Both the position numbers and the translations under genes were made by a program. Under the pieces are notes generated by a model that made no database searches, was not told the DNA's origin, and saw only the letters and a program-made list of their open reading frames with translations. From Chondrocystis sp. NIES-4102 (GTDB lineage Bacteria; Cyanobacteriota; Cyanobacteriia; Cyanobacteriales; Xenococcaceae), in assembly GCA_002368355.1 (NCBI GenBank), contig AP018284.1:1-64000 (forward strand): 64,000 nt of DNA, given 5' to 3'. Below, in pieces: positions 1 through 9,073 of this stretch. Position 1 is the first letter of the stretch, and each line of letters opens with the position of its first letter.

Positions 1-368
1 CATTGAATAATGAAAATAACCAATAGATGTAAAAAAGCGGGTAGATTGAAACCTTTTATTGATTGGCTTGTTTGGGGATAATGTTCTGCATTTCCCTAAT
101 GTTCTTAATTTTCTAAATCCTTCAACACATCATCCAAGACTATTCGGATAATATCGGTCTTAGACCTTCGAGTCATAGCAGCCAAAATCGATAACTTGCG
201 ATGTACTGACCTCCGAAGGCGGCAGTCTCGTCCTCTTTTAGCTCACCTAACCCGTGTGATCCTAAAGTCCGATCCAAGACTTGTGAAGTCACTGTGAAGT
301 CAAGATAAAGCTTTTATAAAGGTAATTAAGTTAAACAAATTAATTTAATTACCTCATTATTTAAAGAC
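1..368. other. Intergenic leader with an 11-bp-spaced direct repeat
   Basis: I see no gene here. The only structure noted is a direct repeat GTGAAGTCA at 283-291 and 294-302, so the halves repeat every 11 bp (one helical turn). It lies about 70 bases before the start of the lyase-like gene and could be a tandem regulator site for it. It differs from the ATTTCAT repeat found elsewhere in this window. Confidence 0.4.
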
Positions 369-1481
369 ATGGCTATCACCAAAATTTCTAACTCAACTCT
401 TTCAGCAAATTCCTACGTATCAGAAGACTGGAAAGGAGGATACAAGCTCGAAGTAGATTTAACCTCAAGCGCAGTTGCTAAAGACTGGAAACTAAACTTC
501 AACTTGGCCACCGACTACAGTATCAGAGGAGCTTATGGCGTAGATTTAGTCAGCAACGGCAAAGGCAACTATACAATCGATGGACAAGGCAACGGACAGA
601 CTCTAGACCCAGGAGAAACCGTTAAAGCTATCTTTGTTATTGACGATCTGGGTAAAAATGCAGTTATTCCCAAATTTACGAGTTTAATGGGGTCGGTCAT
701 TAGCAATCCTGTATCCGCTCCCCAACTGAGTAAAAGCGCTATCTCCGTTGGATTTGAAAATCATTCAAGCGGCACCGTATATAATAATGCAGCTCAAAGT
801 AAAGACTGGAAAGTTGACTGGTCTAATCAAATGGACAAGTTTGCCTCTATTTCTAGTTCAGAAGCTCGCTCTGGTAAAAATTCTCTCAAAATGAATTACC
901 CGAATAATGAGCAGTCTAATGCTGGGGCTAAATGGGTAATTCCCGAACAGCAAGAATATTATTTTTCCTACTGGGTTAAGTTCGATAAAGGCTTTGATTT
1001 TGATGGTTCCAAACATAGTAGTGGTAAACTACCAGGACTAGGTGAAGGCGATCTCGCATCTGGAGGGACAAAACCTAACGGCAACAACGGCTTCACTTCT
1101 AGATATATGTGGCGCAAAGGTGGACAAGCTACTGTGTATCTATACCACATGGATCAGCCTGGAACTTATGGCGAAGATGTTTTGCTCAAAGGAAAAGACG
1201 GAAAAGATAAGTACTTTCAACCTGACAAATGGCACAACCTAGTTCAACGTGTTGAAGTTAACGATGCAGGGTTAGCTAATGGTGAGATTGATGTTTGGAT
1301 GGACAACGAAAAGGTGTTAGACATCGATGGTCTGAGACTTAATAATGGTCAAGGTATTGATACGGCATATTTCAGCACCTTTCATGGTGGATACGGCAGT
1401 GACTGGTGGCCTGGGCAATCCGTCAATGCTCACTTCGATGACTTTGTGGTCTCGACTAATGCTGCTGACGTTGGTTTGTAA
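369..1481 (+). CDS. Polysaccharide lyase-like protein with CBM2-like N-terminus
   Basis: The 370-residue product has two parts. Residues 1-100 look like a family 2 carbohydrate-binding module, with paired Trp at 21 and 40 in the DWKGGYK and KDWKLNF contexts. Residues 125-365 resemble the beta-jelly-roll polysaccharide lyase 14 / alginate lyase-like fold: KLPGL at 220-224, SRYMWR at 244-249, YLYHMDQ at 257-263, KWHNL at 287-291, STFHGGY at 336-342 and a closing FDDF at 356-359. By family knowledge such proteins cleave uronate polysaccharides outside the cell. No N-terminal signal peptide is visible, so export would need another route. Substrate cannot be told from sequence. It stands alone, with no operon partner. 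Confidence 0.72.
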   Translation: MAITKISNSTLSANSYVSEDWKGGYKLEVDLTSSAVAKDWKLNFNLATDYSIRGAYGVDLVSNGKGNYTIDGQGNGQTLDPGETVKAIFVIDDLGKNAVIPKFTSLMGSVISNPVSAPQLSKSAISVGFENHSSGTVYNNAAQSKDWKVDWSNQMDKFASISSSEARSGKNSLKMNYPNNEQSNAGAKWVIPEQQEYYFSYWVKFDKGFDFDGSKHSSGKLPGLGEGDLASGGTKPNGNNGFTSRYMWRKGGQATVYLYHMDQPGTYGEDVLLKGKDGKDKYFQPDKWHNLVQRVEVNDAGLANGEIDVWMDNEKVLDIDGLRLNNGQGIDTAYFSTFHGGYGSDWWPGQSVNAHFDDFVVSTNAADVGL

Positions 1482-1582
1482 TTCTAGTAGGATCGACTTA
1501 TTTCCGGGTAGTGTAATAAAGATGTCAATCGAGCCTAACAGTGGAATCTGGGTCATATTCATCCTCAAAAATGCGACCAGCT

Positions 1583-1612
1583 ATGTAGGGGCGACTACGC
1601 GGAGCGTACCCT
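1583..1612. repeat. GC-rich palindromic repeat
   Basis: A GC-rich island in AT-rich intergenic DNA runs from GTAGGGGCG to ACCCTTAC and contains the inner inverted repeat TACGC-GGA-GCGTA. It resembles the small dispersed palindromic repeats common in cyanobacteria and is similar in style to the elements inside coding genes further on. It sits between two converging genes. Confidence 0.5.
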
Positions 1613-1646
1613 TACGGATCGCACTAATAGAAAAAAAACTTAATTC

Positions 1647-2204
1647 TTACTCGTCTTGCCAAATACCCAATTTGCCTTCTTGGGCGATTGTTTCAGCCCA
1701 GGCTAAATTTTCAGGTTCTCGACATTGAGAAGCTTCTTTGATATCCCGACGGGCTTTACCTCTTTCGATTACCCAACTGTTAAGATGAATCTCTTGCTCT
1801 ACTAATTCATCAGGCGTATTAGATACGTGCTTTACTAGTTCCACATCGTATCCTGGCTTAAGTGATACCCAGGCTTCATAACTATTCCCTACTCGTTCAA
1901 GTTCAACCGTACCATCCCCAAGGTTGATTACTGAAGTTAGATACTGTTTGGTTTCATTTTCTATAGATGCAACACCACACAGGTTAATAGTTTTAGTTCG
2001 ATCATTACGAGTCACAATCAGGCTAGAACCATTATCAATACTAGTTACTGTCCAAGGAGTCAGATTGATAGTTCTCTCTTTAAATTTGAGCCAGTTATCC
2101 AGACCAATAATGATGGTAGCTGCGACTATTGAGAGTGTAATTATAGGTTTCTTGAATCTTAAGTAGAACAAGAATAATTTAGCTTGAAGAGTTAATTTTT
2201 TCAT
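1647..2204 (-). CDS. Membrane-anchored SNase-like (OB-fold) protein
   Basis: The 185-residue product begins with a basic stretch and one membrane segment at about 19-35, so the rest is probably periplasmic. The C-terminal part resembles the staphylococcal nuclease-like fold: VIERGKARRD near 146-155 followed by the helix ENLAWAETIAQ and the terminal GKLGIWQ, which is the usual end of this domain. The central part carries NLCGVAS near 73-79, as in other SNase-like proteins. The catalytic Arg/Glu set of true thermonucleases is not clearly complete, so nuclease activity is not claimed. It is a single gene convergent with the lyase-like gene. Function unknown beyond fold. Confidence 0.6.
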   Translation of the reverse strand: MKKLTLQAKLFLFYLRFKKPIITLSIVAATIIIGLDNWLKFKERTINLTPWTVTSIDNGSSLIVTRNDRTKTINLCGVASIENETKQYLTSVINLGDGTVELERVGNSYEAWVSLKPGYDVELVKHVSNTPDELVEQEIHLNSWVIERGKARRDIKEASQCREPENLAWAETIAQEGKLGIWQDE

Positions 2205-2442
2205 AGGGTCAAAGATTGGGCAAACTCAAACATCGCGTTTTCTCCAGTATTCCCAATCCTCAAACCGAATCATCCACCAATCCACAGCTAGGACAATCAA
2301 AGTGAATTAGGCTCGGCGCTCCGCTGAGACTCCATCACATCCTTCACCATACTTAAAGCTTAGTTACTGCATATATACTACAATTGAAATAACTAACATA
2401 ACTGCTTTTAATGTCGCTTTCTTCAGCACTCGAAACCAACTT

Positions 2443-3255
2443 TTACTTTAGATATTTCGGTGCTTTTGTTGTGCTTTCACCAAGCTGTTCGATCGCTTCA
2501 AAATGATTCTTCTGAGGTTGATATCTCGCTTTTAGGCGCACGAAATAACGTGGCATTTGTTGTCTTTTCTCAACATTAGGATCGTATTTGAAGGGTTCTT
2601 GGGGCGCGTCTGTCCAATCTACTGGAATATAATTTGTTTTTAATAGCTGCTTGGCTTTTTTGATTCCAACCCTTTCTACGGCTTGAGCTAAGCCTTGGCT
2701 GTAATTTCTCCATACTGCTACGACTGGACCATCATAAAAGTCAACATACTGCCAAAATCCTGACAGGTAAAACTCTCCTGCCGCTAAATCTTGGAAAATA
2801 CCTTCTCTGGTTTCTTCTGTTTTGGCTATCGTTACCAAGTTAAAATCTACTCCGTATCCGTATGCGGTTTTGGTATGACTCAATCGTGGATAGACTAAAA
2901 CTTTTTTCTGACTGTTGCCTTGTATTTTAATTTCTTCTACCAACGCTTTGTATTTTCTAGGTCGGGAAATAGCTGTAAATCCCAAACGATACTGTTGTCC
3001 GTCCAAAGTGATAATTAAGTTTTCCCCTTTGTCTAAGGCTATTTCACCTTGAATTACTCCTACGGCTTGGAAAATTAATGAATTTGAATTCTGAAGCGAT
3101 GGAGAAACAGTTTTGGTTGTTTGGCTTACTTCAGCATTAAATAACTCTCTTAACTCCCTTTTGTTTGTTACAGCAGTTTTTAGCTTGACTCGATTCTTTT
3201 TCTGCCCTTTTTTCTTCTTTGGAGACGTTGAAGAGATTGAAGATAACTCGCTCAC
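2443..3255 (-). CDS. Conserved hypothetical protein with Lys-rich N-terminus
   Basis: I do not recognise a named family. The 270-residue product starts with a basic tail (SPKKKKGQKKNRVKLK near 10-26) that could bind nucleic acid. From about residue 60 there is a globular beta-rich region (LIFQAVGVIQGEI, LIITLDGQQYRLGF) and around 165-180 an aromatic-rich strand (FYLSGFWQYVDFYDGP). Near the C-terminus it has another conserved-looking patch, MPRYFVRLKARY. The first half could be an OB-fold-like domain, by strand pattern only. No signal peptide or membrane segment. It is transcribed alone. The start was chosen because it is the first ATG before the basic tail. Confidence 0.55.
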   Translation of the reverse strand: MSELSSISSTSPKKKKGQKKNRVKLKTAVTNKRELRELFNAEVSQTTKTVSPSLQNSNSLIFQAVGVIQGEIALDKGENLIITLDGQQYRLGFTAISRPRKYKALVEEIKIQGNSQKKVLVYPRLSHTKTAYGYGVDFNLVTIAKTEETREGIFQDLAAGEFYLSGFWQYVDFYDGPVVAVWRNYSQGLAQAVERVGIKKAKQLLKTNYIPVDWTDAPQEPFKYDPNVEKRQQMPRYFVRLKARYQPQKNHFEAIEQLGESTTKAPKYLK

Positions 3256-3487
3256 AGTTTACTCCGATAAAGTGTTTTTCTTACTCTATCGAATTTTTTC
3301 TTTAATGGCGATGTTAGTCATGCACGGGGAAATGATGACCGCATACCGCTCCGCATATAGCGACAATTGAAGATAAAGCGATCGCTACCAATCAATCAAG
3401 AGCAAATCTGCATAAAAAAATAGACCTGACGTAATAAGTAAATGTAAGCAAAACACACTAAATTTTATTCTGACAAGGTTTAAAACG

Positions 3488-3829
3488 ATGAAAAAATCAA
3501 CATTAGGTATTCTTACTGCTCTTATCGCTTTCGCTCCTCTAACTGCTTTCGCTCAAGACGCTCAGACTAGCATTCAAAACAATAAAAATTCGGCTGCTGC
3601 TGTCGGTACTGGTAACTTCATCCACCAAAACACCGACCAAACCAGTTACCAAAACCAATTAGACTTAGGTGGTTACGGTTACTCCACTCCCAATGCTCAA
3701 ACTTCAGTACAATTAAACGCTAACGAAGCTGCTGCTATTGGAAACCATAATTACATCGACCAAAATGCAGACCAAACTAGCGTTCAAGACCAAGTTGATG
3801 TCAATCAATACCTTCCTTACGGCTACTAA
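3488..3829 (+). CDS. Secreted curlin-like repeat protein
   Basis: The product has 113 residues with a clear signal peptide ending at AFAQDA (about residue 22-24). The mature part is two near-identical units of about 43 residues, rich in Asn, Gln and Ala: unit 1 begins TSIQNNKNSAAAVG, unit 2 begins TSVQLNANEAAAIG, each continuing to ...QN.DQTS.Q.Q.D. This N/Q-ladder spacing is like curlin repeats of amyloid fibre subunits, so it may be a small surface or matrix protein. That is inference from repeat style only; no csg partners are in the window. An AAGGTTTAAAACG stretch precedes the ATG. Confidence 0.6.
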   Translation: MKKSTLGILTALIAFAPLTAFAQDAQTSIQNNKNSAAAVGTGNFIHQNTDQTSYQNQLDLGGYGYSTPNAQTSVQLNANEAAAIGNHNYIDQNADQTSVQDQVDVNQYLPYGY

Positions 3830-3924
3830 ACCAGCAGATTAAGGTTTTTTCGACCTCGTAACCAAGCTCCAGTCGCTCTCGATTGGGGCTATTTTTTGGT
3901 TTACAGCTCGAAATATTCTTCACT

Positions 3925-4261
3925 TCAAAAAAGAAATACTTACCTCTAAAGCCTTTTGGCTGTAGTGTGTTAAGCCGTTCCACTACTTGTATGTTACGGA
4001 ACTGTAATAAATTAGTTAGACTGTGTTGAACTTAAACAACTTCCCTTGCAGAGTTACCGAATTCGGCTATCAGCTATCTGCTTTGTATCCTAGCTCTGTA
4101 GCACTATGATGTTACCTAGCAGCACATAGGATATGGATTCAAACGTCCCATTCGTCGGTAGGAATTAAACCTACATGAGTCTAGAGTTATTGTATTTTCT
4201 AGGTTCTAGATAATACCCTCAGCGTTCCTACAAGATGTAGTTAGACTGAAACGAGTCGCAC
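3925..4261 (-). ncRNA. Group II intron 5' fragment (truncated, antisense to transposase)
   Basis: Read on the minus strand this begins GTGCGACTCG at 4261 and matches the first ~335 bases of the complete intron at 16477-17303 with many small differences; shared blocks include AGGGTATTATCTAGAACCTA and GGTAACTCTGCAAGGGAAGT. It covers domain I only; similarity fades near 3925 and there is no domain V. The 5' exon side falls inside the transposase remnant at 4262-4580, which reads on the other strand. It is therefore a dead fragment of an earlier antisense insertion. The left boundary is approximate. Confidence 0.8.
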
Positions 4262-4580
4262 TGAAGCTTCATACACAAAAGCTGACCTTACTTTGCGCCC
4301 AATGGCCCAACATCAAGCGATACAAGCAGCTAGAGAAAAACAACAAACTCCAGAATTCAAGAAACAATATGCCCTTCGTGCAGGAGTTGAGGGAACAATC
4401 TCTCAAGGCACTCGTACATTTGGGTTACGTCGATGTCGTTACCGAGGAGAAGCCAAAACTAGATTACAGAATATTATTACCGCAGCAGCCATTAACCTGC
4501 TTCGGGTTTGGGATTGGTGGTGTGGAAATTCAAGTTTTGGGACTGTTCCTTCACGATTTGCTGCATTAGCTCAGTCATGA
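4262..4580 (+). pseudogene. IS1182-type transposase C-terminal remnant
   Basis: The open frame begins in mid-protein at the intron fragment boundary and encodes about 105 residues. The sequence TKADLTLRPMAQHQAIQAAR, then QQTPEFKKQYALRAGVEGT, ISQGTRTFGLRRCRYRGEAK and TAAAINLLRVWDWW is the typical C-terminal end of IS1182-family DDE transposases, including the catalytic-region Glu in GVEGT. The N-terminal two thirds are missing, and no terminal inverted repeats were identified. Codons run in frame from 4263, so the apparent TTG/ATG starts within it are not real starts. A relic. Confidence 0.8.
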
Positions 4581-4783
4581 TACTTATTCGCGAATATTCA
4601 TCGCGAACATCTTTCTTTTGTTAACTTCGCCAACAAAGTCGTTTGCTGTCGCAACGCCAAATTACTGGATCTTCTATCAAATATTTTCGCCTTGTTTATT
4701 ATTTGCGACACAACCAATTTTACTCTCATTCTATCTACAACTGTAGAGCTAGAAAGGCAAACGAGCAGTAATCTGTTTGAACT

Positions 4784-6187
4784 TTAGAAATTTACTTTTG
4801 AATTGATCGCCAGAGGAAGTTGAAAAATGAAGGTACTGCCTTGACCCAATTCGCTGCGGACACTTAACTTAAAGGAATGCGCTCGCGCTATAGATTTTGC
4901 GATCGCCAACCCCAACCCCGAACCACCAGTGTTACGAGAGCGATCGCTCTGTACCCGATAGAAGCGATCGAAAATCTTTTTTTGATGTTCTGGGGCAATA
5001 CCAATTCCCGTATCTTTAACTTTAATTAGAGCATCAGAGGCATCGCGCTCTAAAATAACCGTAACTCGACCATCGGAAGGGGTGTGTTGAATAGCATTGA
5101 CGATCAAATTATAAACTAGGCGATATAACTGGTCGCAATCACCACTTACGTTTAGAGATTTTTTCACTCTAAATTCATTCGTCAGCGTTATTTGATTAGC
5201 GATCGCCAATGGTTCTAATTCCTCTACTAAATCACTAACCAAATCGTTTAAACAAAAAAGTTGACGGCGTAAAGGAATTGCTTTTCGATCCATCTGAGCT
5301 AACAATAGCAGATCTCCAACCAGTTGAATCAATCTTTTATTTTCTCGCTCGATCGTAGTTAAAATGTCTTTAGTTTCTTGTCGATCTAAATCGACTAACA
5401 GTGCTGATTCTAACGTTGCTTGCGTGGCAGCTAAAGGGGTTCTCAACTCATGAGCAGCATCTGCTGTAAACTGTTCTATTTGTTGATAGGAACGGTAAAT
5501 CGGTTGCATTGCCAAACCAGCTAGCCACCAGCTAGCAAAACCTACGAGAATTAATGAAGTTGGTAATCCTAATAACAAAACCAATTTTACTCTACCGAGA
5601 TAATCTTCAAAATCAGCAATGCTGCGTCCAACTTGAAAATATCCCCAATCTTCTCTGGTTTGAGTATGTAGCGAGAGAGAAATTTGGTGATAAATATTAT
5701 TGGTGCGATTGCTAAGAGTTTGCCAGGATTCTGTGTTTAACGATTGGGGCAAACCTTCTGGATAATCTCCAGCAATAGCGATTAAACGTCCTGATGTATC
5801 TTACAAGCGAGCGTAGTAATTACCTCGCTCGACAGCAGAAAGAATATGAGGGGCTGTGGGGCGAATCGCATTCGCCCCTTTATAAGCCCCGTGACGTTGC
5901 GAGTTAAAACGATCGGTTATACAGCTAGTTCCAACCAAACAAAGATTTGGTAGTAATTTGCCGATAATTGGTTCGATTTTTCCTGGCTGCTTCAATTTTA
6001 GCTCCAGACTATCGTGCAGAGTTCCCGCTACAGATTCTAACTCGTTGTCGAGGGCTACCCAATGAGCGTGAGAGATAGCTTTGTAAACTCCCATTCCCAG
6101 CAGGCTCAAAATTAATCCCATTACTCCTGCATACCAGAGAGCTAGAGAAGTACGAGTATTATTAAACAGCTTATTTTGTCTCATCAT
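4784..6187 (-). pseudogene. NrsS/RppB-type sensor histidine kinase with one nonsense codon
   Basis: The frame encodes a full membrane sensor kinase of about 467 residues but is cut by a single TAA at 5801-5803; the same frame stays open on both sides. The N-terminal part has a membrane segment (LWYAGVMGLILSLLG) and periplasmic region; after the stop come a second membrane segment, the HisKA box AAHELRTPLAA, the N box NLIVNAIQHTP, DTGIGI and GGSGLGLAIAKS. The intact paralogue at 46782-48194 has Phe-Asp where this has stop-Asp (YYARL-stop-DTSG against YYLRLFDHYG). A palindromic element (5850-5890) is also inserted in frame shortly before the stop. Its first ATG overlaps the regulator gene by 4 bp. 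A TTG inside (5752) could start a cytoplasm-facing kinase fragment. Signal sensing is presumably lost. Confidence 0.85.
5850..5890. repeat. Nested palindrome inserted in the kinase gene (element P1)
   Basis: Inner arms GGGGCGAAT and ATTCGCCCC (5858-5878) flank a 3-base loop; outer arms GGGGCT (5850-5855) and AGCCCC (5885-5890) make a nested hairpin. It encodes about a dozen extra residues in frame (GAYKGANAIRPTAP region) absent from the paralogous kinase. On the minus strand the stem is followed by CACAGCCCCTCA, the same tail that follows the palindrome in copA at 33602. Confidence 0.75.
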
Positions 6188-6879
6188 TTGTTTAGGTTAA
6201 ACCTATATCCCAAACCGCGTAAGGTTTCAATTAAATTAAAGCAAGAGACTGCTTCTAACTTACGTCTGAGTAAACGCACTTGAGCAGCGACGACATTGCT
6301 AAAAGATTCTGCATCCATTGACCAAAGTTGATTGCGAATCTGCTCGCTAGTGACAATTTGATTCGGACGTTTCATGAAATACTCTAGTAATTGAAACTCC
6401 TTATTGGTTAACAAAACCTTTTCCTTATCACCTTCTGGTGTCAAATGATAAACAGTCTGGCTGCCATAATTTAGGCTCAATTTTCCTAATTCTAAGTGTT
6501 GAGGCTGAATTTGGGGCGATCGTCTCTGTAATGCTCGCAAACGTGCCAATAACTCTGCCATGCCAAAAGGTTTGATTAGATAATCGTCTGCACCCGCATC
6601 TAATCCAGTCACCTTATCCTCCATGCGATCTCTAGCGGTGAGCATTAAGACTGGTAAGGGATTATTTTTAGCACGCAACTTTTTAAGCAATTCGATTCCC
6701 GACAACCCAGGCACCAACCAATCGAAAATAGCTAAGGTGTATTGCGTCCAATTACTTTCTAGATAACTCCAAGCGTCATTACCATTTTTTACCCAATCGA
6801 CTATGTATTTATGATGTTTTAAAGTGCGTTCGATCGCAGCACCTAAGTTTGGTTCATCTTCAACGAGGAGAATTCTCAT
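6184..6879 (-). CDS. OmpR-family response regulator (NrsR/RppA-like)
   Basis: The 231-residue product has a receiver domain (residues 1-115) with the acidic pair in LVEDE at 6-10, the phosphoacceptor Asp53 in IFDWLVPG, Thr81 in LMLTARD and Lys103 in LIKPF, then a winged-helix DNA-binding domain (about 130-228) ending ETLRGLGYRFN. It has a 4-bp overlap with the kinase gene downstream and follows the TolC-like gene, so the three are one operon. In cyanobacteria this family (NrsR/RppA, CopR) controls nickel or copper efflux. It is the nearest candidate to bind the ATTFCAT-type direct repeats listed below (consensus ATTTCAT). Its own kinase is broken, so it may depend on the second kinase or act unphosphorylated; that is inference. 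Confidence 0.9.
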   Translation of the reverse strand: MRILLVEDEPNLGAAIERTLKHHKYIVDWVKNGNDAWSYLESNWTQYTLAIFDWLVPGLSGIELLKKLRAKNNPLPVLMLTARDRMEDKVTGLDAGADDYLIKPFGMAELLARLRALQRRSPQIQPQHLELGKLSLNYGSQTVYHLTPEGDKEKVLLTNKEFQLLEYFMKRPNQIVTSEQIRNQLWSMDAESFSNVVAAQVRLLRRKLEAVSCFNLIETLRGLGYRFNLNK

Positions 6880-6898
6880 TTTATTAGGTTAAATTTAG

Positions 6899-8293
6899 CT
6901 ATAAATCGTTAATTGCTCTTCTTAGGGAGGTCAAAGAGCGATTGTAGTTCAAAATTGCTTTTACTCTATTACCAGCAGCGTTGGTCAATTCATTTTGTGC
7001 CGTGTTTACTTCTAACTGAGTAGTTGCACCTCGACGATAGCCAAAGCTAATCAACTCCAGTGCTTCTTGTGCTTGTTCTAGAGCAATAGTTGCCGTTTCA
7101 ATATTCTTAGCATTCGCCATCAGATTTTTGTAAGCTTGTTCGATTTCTAAACGAATTTGGCTGCGGGTATCGGCAAAGAGAGTTTCGGCAATTTTAACGT
7201 TAGCATCTTCCTGTTTTGCTGCTGCTGATGCCGTTCCACCATCAAGGAAATTCCAGGCGACTCTAGCCCCTGCTGCATAGCCATCTGCACCTTTATTACT
7301 TAGTTCGCTTAATGCTTGATAATTGGCAAACAAACTTACAGTTGGTCTAATTTCAGCTAAAGCTATTTGTCGCTGTTGAGAGCTAATATTGCGCTGTATC
7401 GACTGCTGTTTTAATTCTGCTCGATTTTGAAAAGCTAGAATAATACTTTCTTCTAAAGAGCGATTCCATTGACCTGCTGTTTGTACTGGCTCGGCAGCAG
7501 CAACATCAATTGTTTCGGGCAAACCTAAAATTCTGGTTAGCTGATCGCTGGCTAAATCTAGATCGGTTTGAGCTTGAGTTAAGTCTTGTTCGGCATTTTT
7601 CAACTGCACTGAAGCCCTAATCGTATCTAGTTTACTTCCTGTTCCACCTTCTTCTAACAATTGGGCATCACGCAGACCGATTCGAGCGTTTTCCACGGCA
7701 GCTTGGTTGATTTTTACTTGTTCGTCGGCTTCCTGCAAATCGTAATAGGCGTTGGCAACCTCTAGTCTAGTTTGTTGGCGAATTCTTGCTAATTCTAACT
7801 GCTCGAATTTTACTTGTTCCTGAGCAGCATTAATTTGTGCCGATCTCTTGCCAAAAGTAAACAGGTTATAATTAGCTTCTACTGTACCGCTCAAAAAAGT
7901 AGGAGAAGCAGATTCTGGCTCGAAAATTATGTCTCCAGGTCTTTCTTGGTCGCCAACCTGTGTGAGTTCTCCGTTTACTCCGAAAGTTGGCAGTAAAGCT
8001 GCTTGAGCTTGTTGTAGAGCCGAACGCGATCGCTCTAAGGTTAAGGCAGCAATCTGTAAATCTCGATTATTTTGTGCTGCTAGTTCTAGTGCTTGTTTGA
8101 GACTAAGCGATCGCACTTGTTGAATTTTCACCTGATTAGGAGAAGTCGGAAGTTGTAGAGAATTATTGTTCTGCTGCTGTTCTTGAGAGTCAGCTTCCGA
8201 AGGAGATTTGCTTTGAGCAAAAACTGATTCTAATTGACTAAAACTAATTCCTACACCAACACCTATAATAATTAACTTTCGAGACAAAGACAT
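6899..8293 (-). CDS. TolC-family outer membrane efflux protein
   Basis: The 464-residue product has a signal peptide (hydrophobic IIIGVGVGISFSQLESVFA, cleavage near residue 26), a Gln/Ser/Asn-rich linker and two OEP repeats: LSLKQALELAAQNNRDLQIA starts the first and ESIILAFQNRAELKQ the second. Long Gln/Ala-rich amphipathic helices (LEQAQEALELISFGYRRGAT, near 400-420) fit the periplasmic tunnel. The length is normal for the family. It is the outer-membrane channel for RND metal efflux; the pump is 3.6 kb upstream in the same direction and the adaptor is at 23463-25166. A direct-repeat box lies 98 bp before the start. Followed after 19 bp by the response regulator. Confidence 0.9.
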   Translation of the reverse strand: MSLSRKLIIIGVGVGISFSQLESVFAQSKSPSEADSQEQQQNNNSLQLPTSPNQVKIQQVRSLSLKQALELAAQNNRDLQIAALTLERSRSALQQAQAALLPTFGVNGELTQVGDQERPGDIIFEPESASPTFLSGTVEANYNLFTFGKRSAQINAAQEQVKFEQLELARIRQQTRLEVANAYYDLQEADEQVKINQAAVENARIGLRDAQLLEEGGTGSKLDTIRASVQLKNAEQDLTQAQTDLDLASDQLTRILGLPETIDVAAAEPVQTAGQWNRSLEESIILAFQNRAELKQQSIQRNISSQQRQIALAEIRPTVSLFANYQALSELSNKGADGYAAGARVAWNFLDGGTASAAAKQEDANVKIAETLFADTRSQIRLEIEQAYKNLMANAKNIETATIALEQAQEALELISFGYRRGATTQLEVNTAQNELTNAAGNRVKAILNYNRSLTSLRRAINDL

Positions 8294-8390
8294 AAACTTT
8301 CGAGCGACTATTGAAATGAAATTTTTTTAAGTTAAGAAAAGTAATTAAGTGCTTAAATTCCCCTCTAATTAGACAGATTGACATAATTAG

Positions 8391-8408
8391 ATGAAATCGA
8401 GATGAAAT
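8391..8408 (-). promoter_or_regulatory. Direct-repeat box upstream of the TolC-like gene
   Basis: ATGAAAT at 8391-8397 and 8402-8408 on the plus strand; on the coding strand this reads ATTTCAT, 4 bases, ATTTCAT, with an 11-bp period. Orientation matches the downstream gene. Typical arrangement for a tandem OmpR-family dimer. Confidence 0.75.
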
Positions 8409-8497
8409 TTCCACAAAATTAGACCCTAACTACAAGTTAGAGTCTGAAAACAATAATCGATAAGGATAATTTACTTTACTTTTTTCATAAGTAAATT

Positions 8498-8977
8498 TTA
8501 ATTTGATGAGTAAGTACGAACTTCAGCCGTTCCGAGTGGAATTTCTGCTGTCAACCCTACTGGTTTGCTATAAACTCTATACAGCAAACTTTGATCGAAA
8601 CCTGTAGTTCTAACACCACGTAAATTAACTTTTAGAACCGTATCAGGAGCAACTGCTTGAGCAAAAACTATAGTTGCTTTTCCGCTATCAACAGAAGCTT
8701 GAGCATCAATTTTTTGACCAGTTTCATCTGTTACTTCAATATCTTTAGAAAGATTTACTTTTTCTGGTAAATAGATCGAAAGCTCCGAAATAGGGGTTTT
8801 TTGAACATGAACTTTAAACTTATGAGTAGCGTTTTGAATACGAGCATTACTGGGAATTGCTGCACTATCAAAAAGATGGTTAGCATCAGGATAATCTGAC
8901 TTTCCGCTTGCCCAAGCTGTAGCTGGTAAAGATATGGCAATTAAGGTAAATGCAACAGTAGAAATTAGTTTTTTCAT
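8498..8977 (-). CDS. DUF2808-family secreted protein
   Basis: The 159-residue product has a signal peptide ending at AWASG (about residue 24) and then a single domain typical of the cyanobacterial DUF2808 family: an early ATHKFKVHVQK strand, PISELSIYLPEKVNLSKDI, and a C-terminal YRVYSKP...IPLGTAEVRTY block. The role of the family is not established. Here it is the second of two tandem paralogues in the RND cluster, each with its own direct-repeat box, so a link to metal stress at the envelope is likely. About one third of positions are shared with the neighbour at 9074-9559. An AAGAACAA stretch precedes the ATG. Confidence 0.75.
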   Translation of the reverse strand: MKKLISTVAFTLIAISLPATAWASGKSDYPDANHLFDSAAIPSNARIQNATHKFKVHVQKTPISELSIYLPEKVNLSKDIEVTDETGQKIDAQASVDSGKATIVFAQAVAPDTVLKVNLRGVRTTGFDQSLLYRVYSKPVGLTAEIPLGTAEVRTYSSN

Positions 8978-9036
8978 GATTTGTTCTTCAAATAATTAAC
9001 TTTATTGGTTCTTATTTATTAGTTTGACAAAGCTAA

Positions 9037-9054
9037 ATGAAATCAAAGTGAAAT
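9037..9054 (-). promoter_or_regulatory. Direct-repeat box upstream of the first DUF2808 gene
   Basis: Plus strand ATGAAAT at 9037-9043 and GTGAAAT at 9048-9054, 11-bp period, 60 bp before the gene ending at 8498. One mismatch in the second half. Confidence 0.7.
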
Positions 9055-9073
9055 TTCAGTTTTTTGATGTTTT

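Noticed and set aside
1345-1728. 127-codon plus-strand ORF overlapping the lyase end and the SNase gene
   Set aside because: Lies out of frame within the lyase gene and antisense to the SNase gene; composition is not protein-like.
2318-2345. GC-rich palindrome-like stretch between genes
   Set aside because: Only a short imperfect inverted repeat (CGGCGCTCCGCTGAG); no shared flank with the modular elements.
4293-4580. Independent small gene starting at TTG 4293 or ATG 4369
   Set aside because: The frame is open upstream to the intron boundary and the sequence is an internal part of an IS1182-type transposase.
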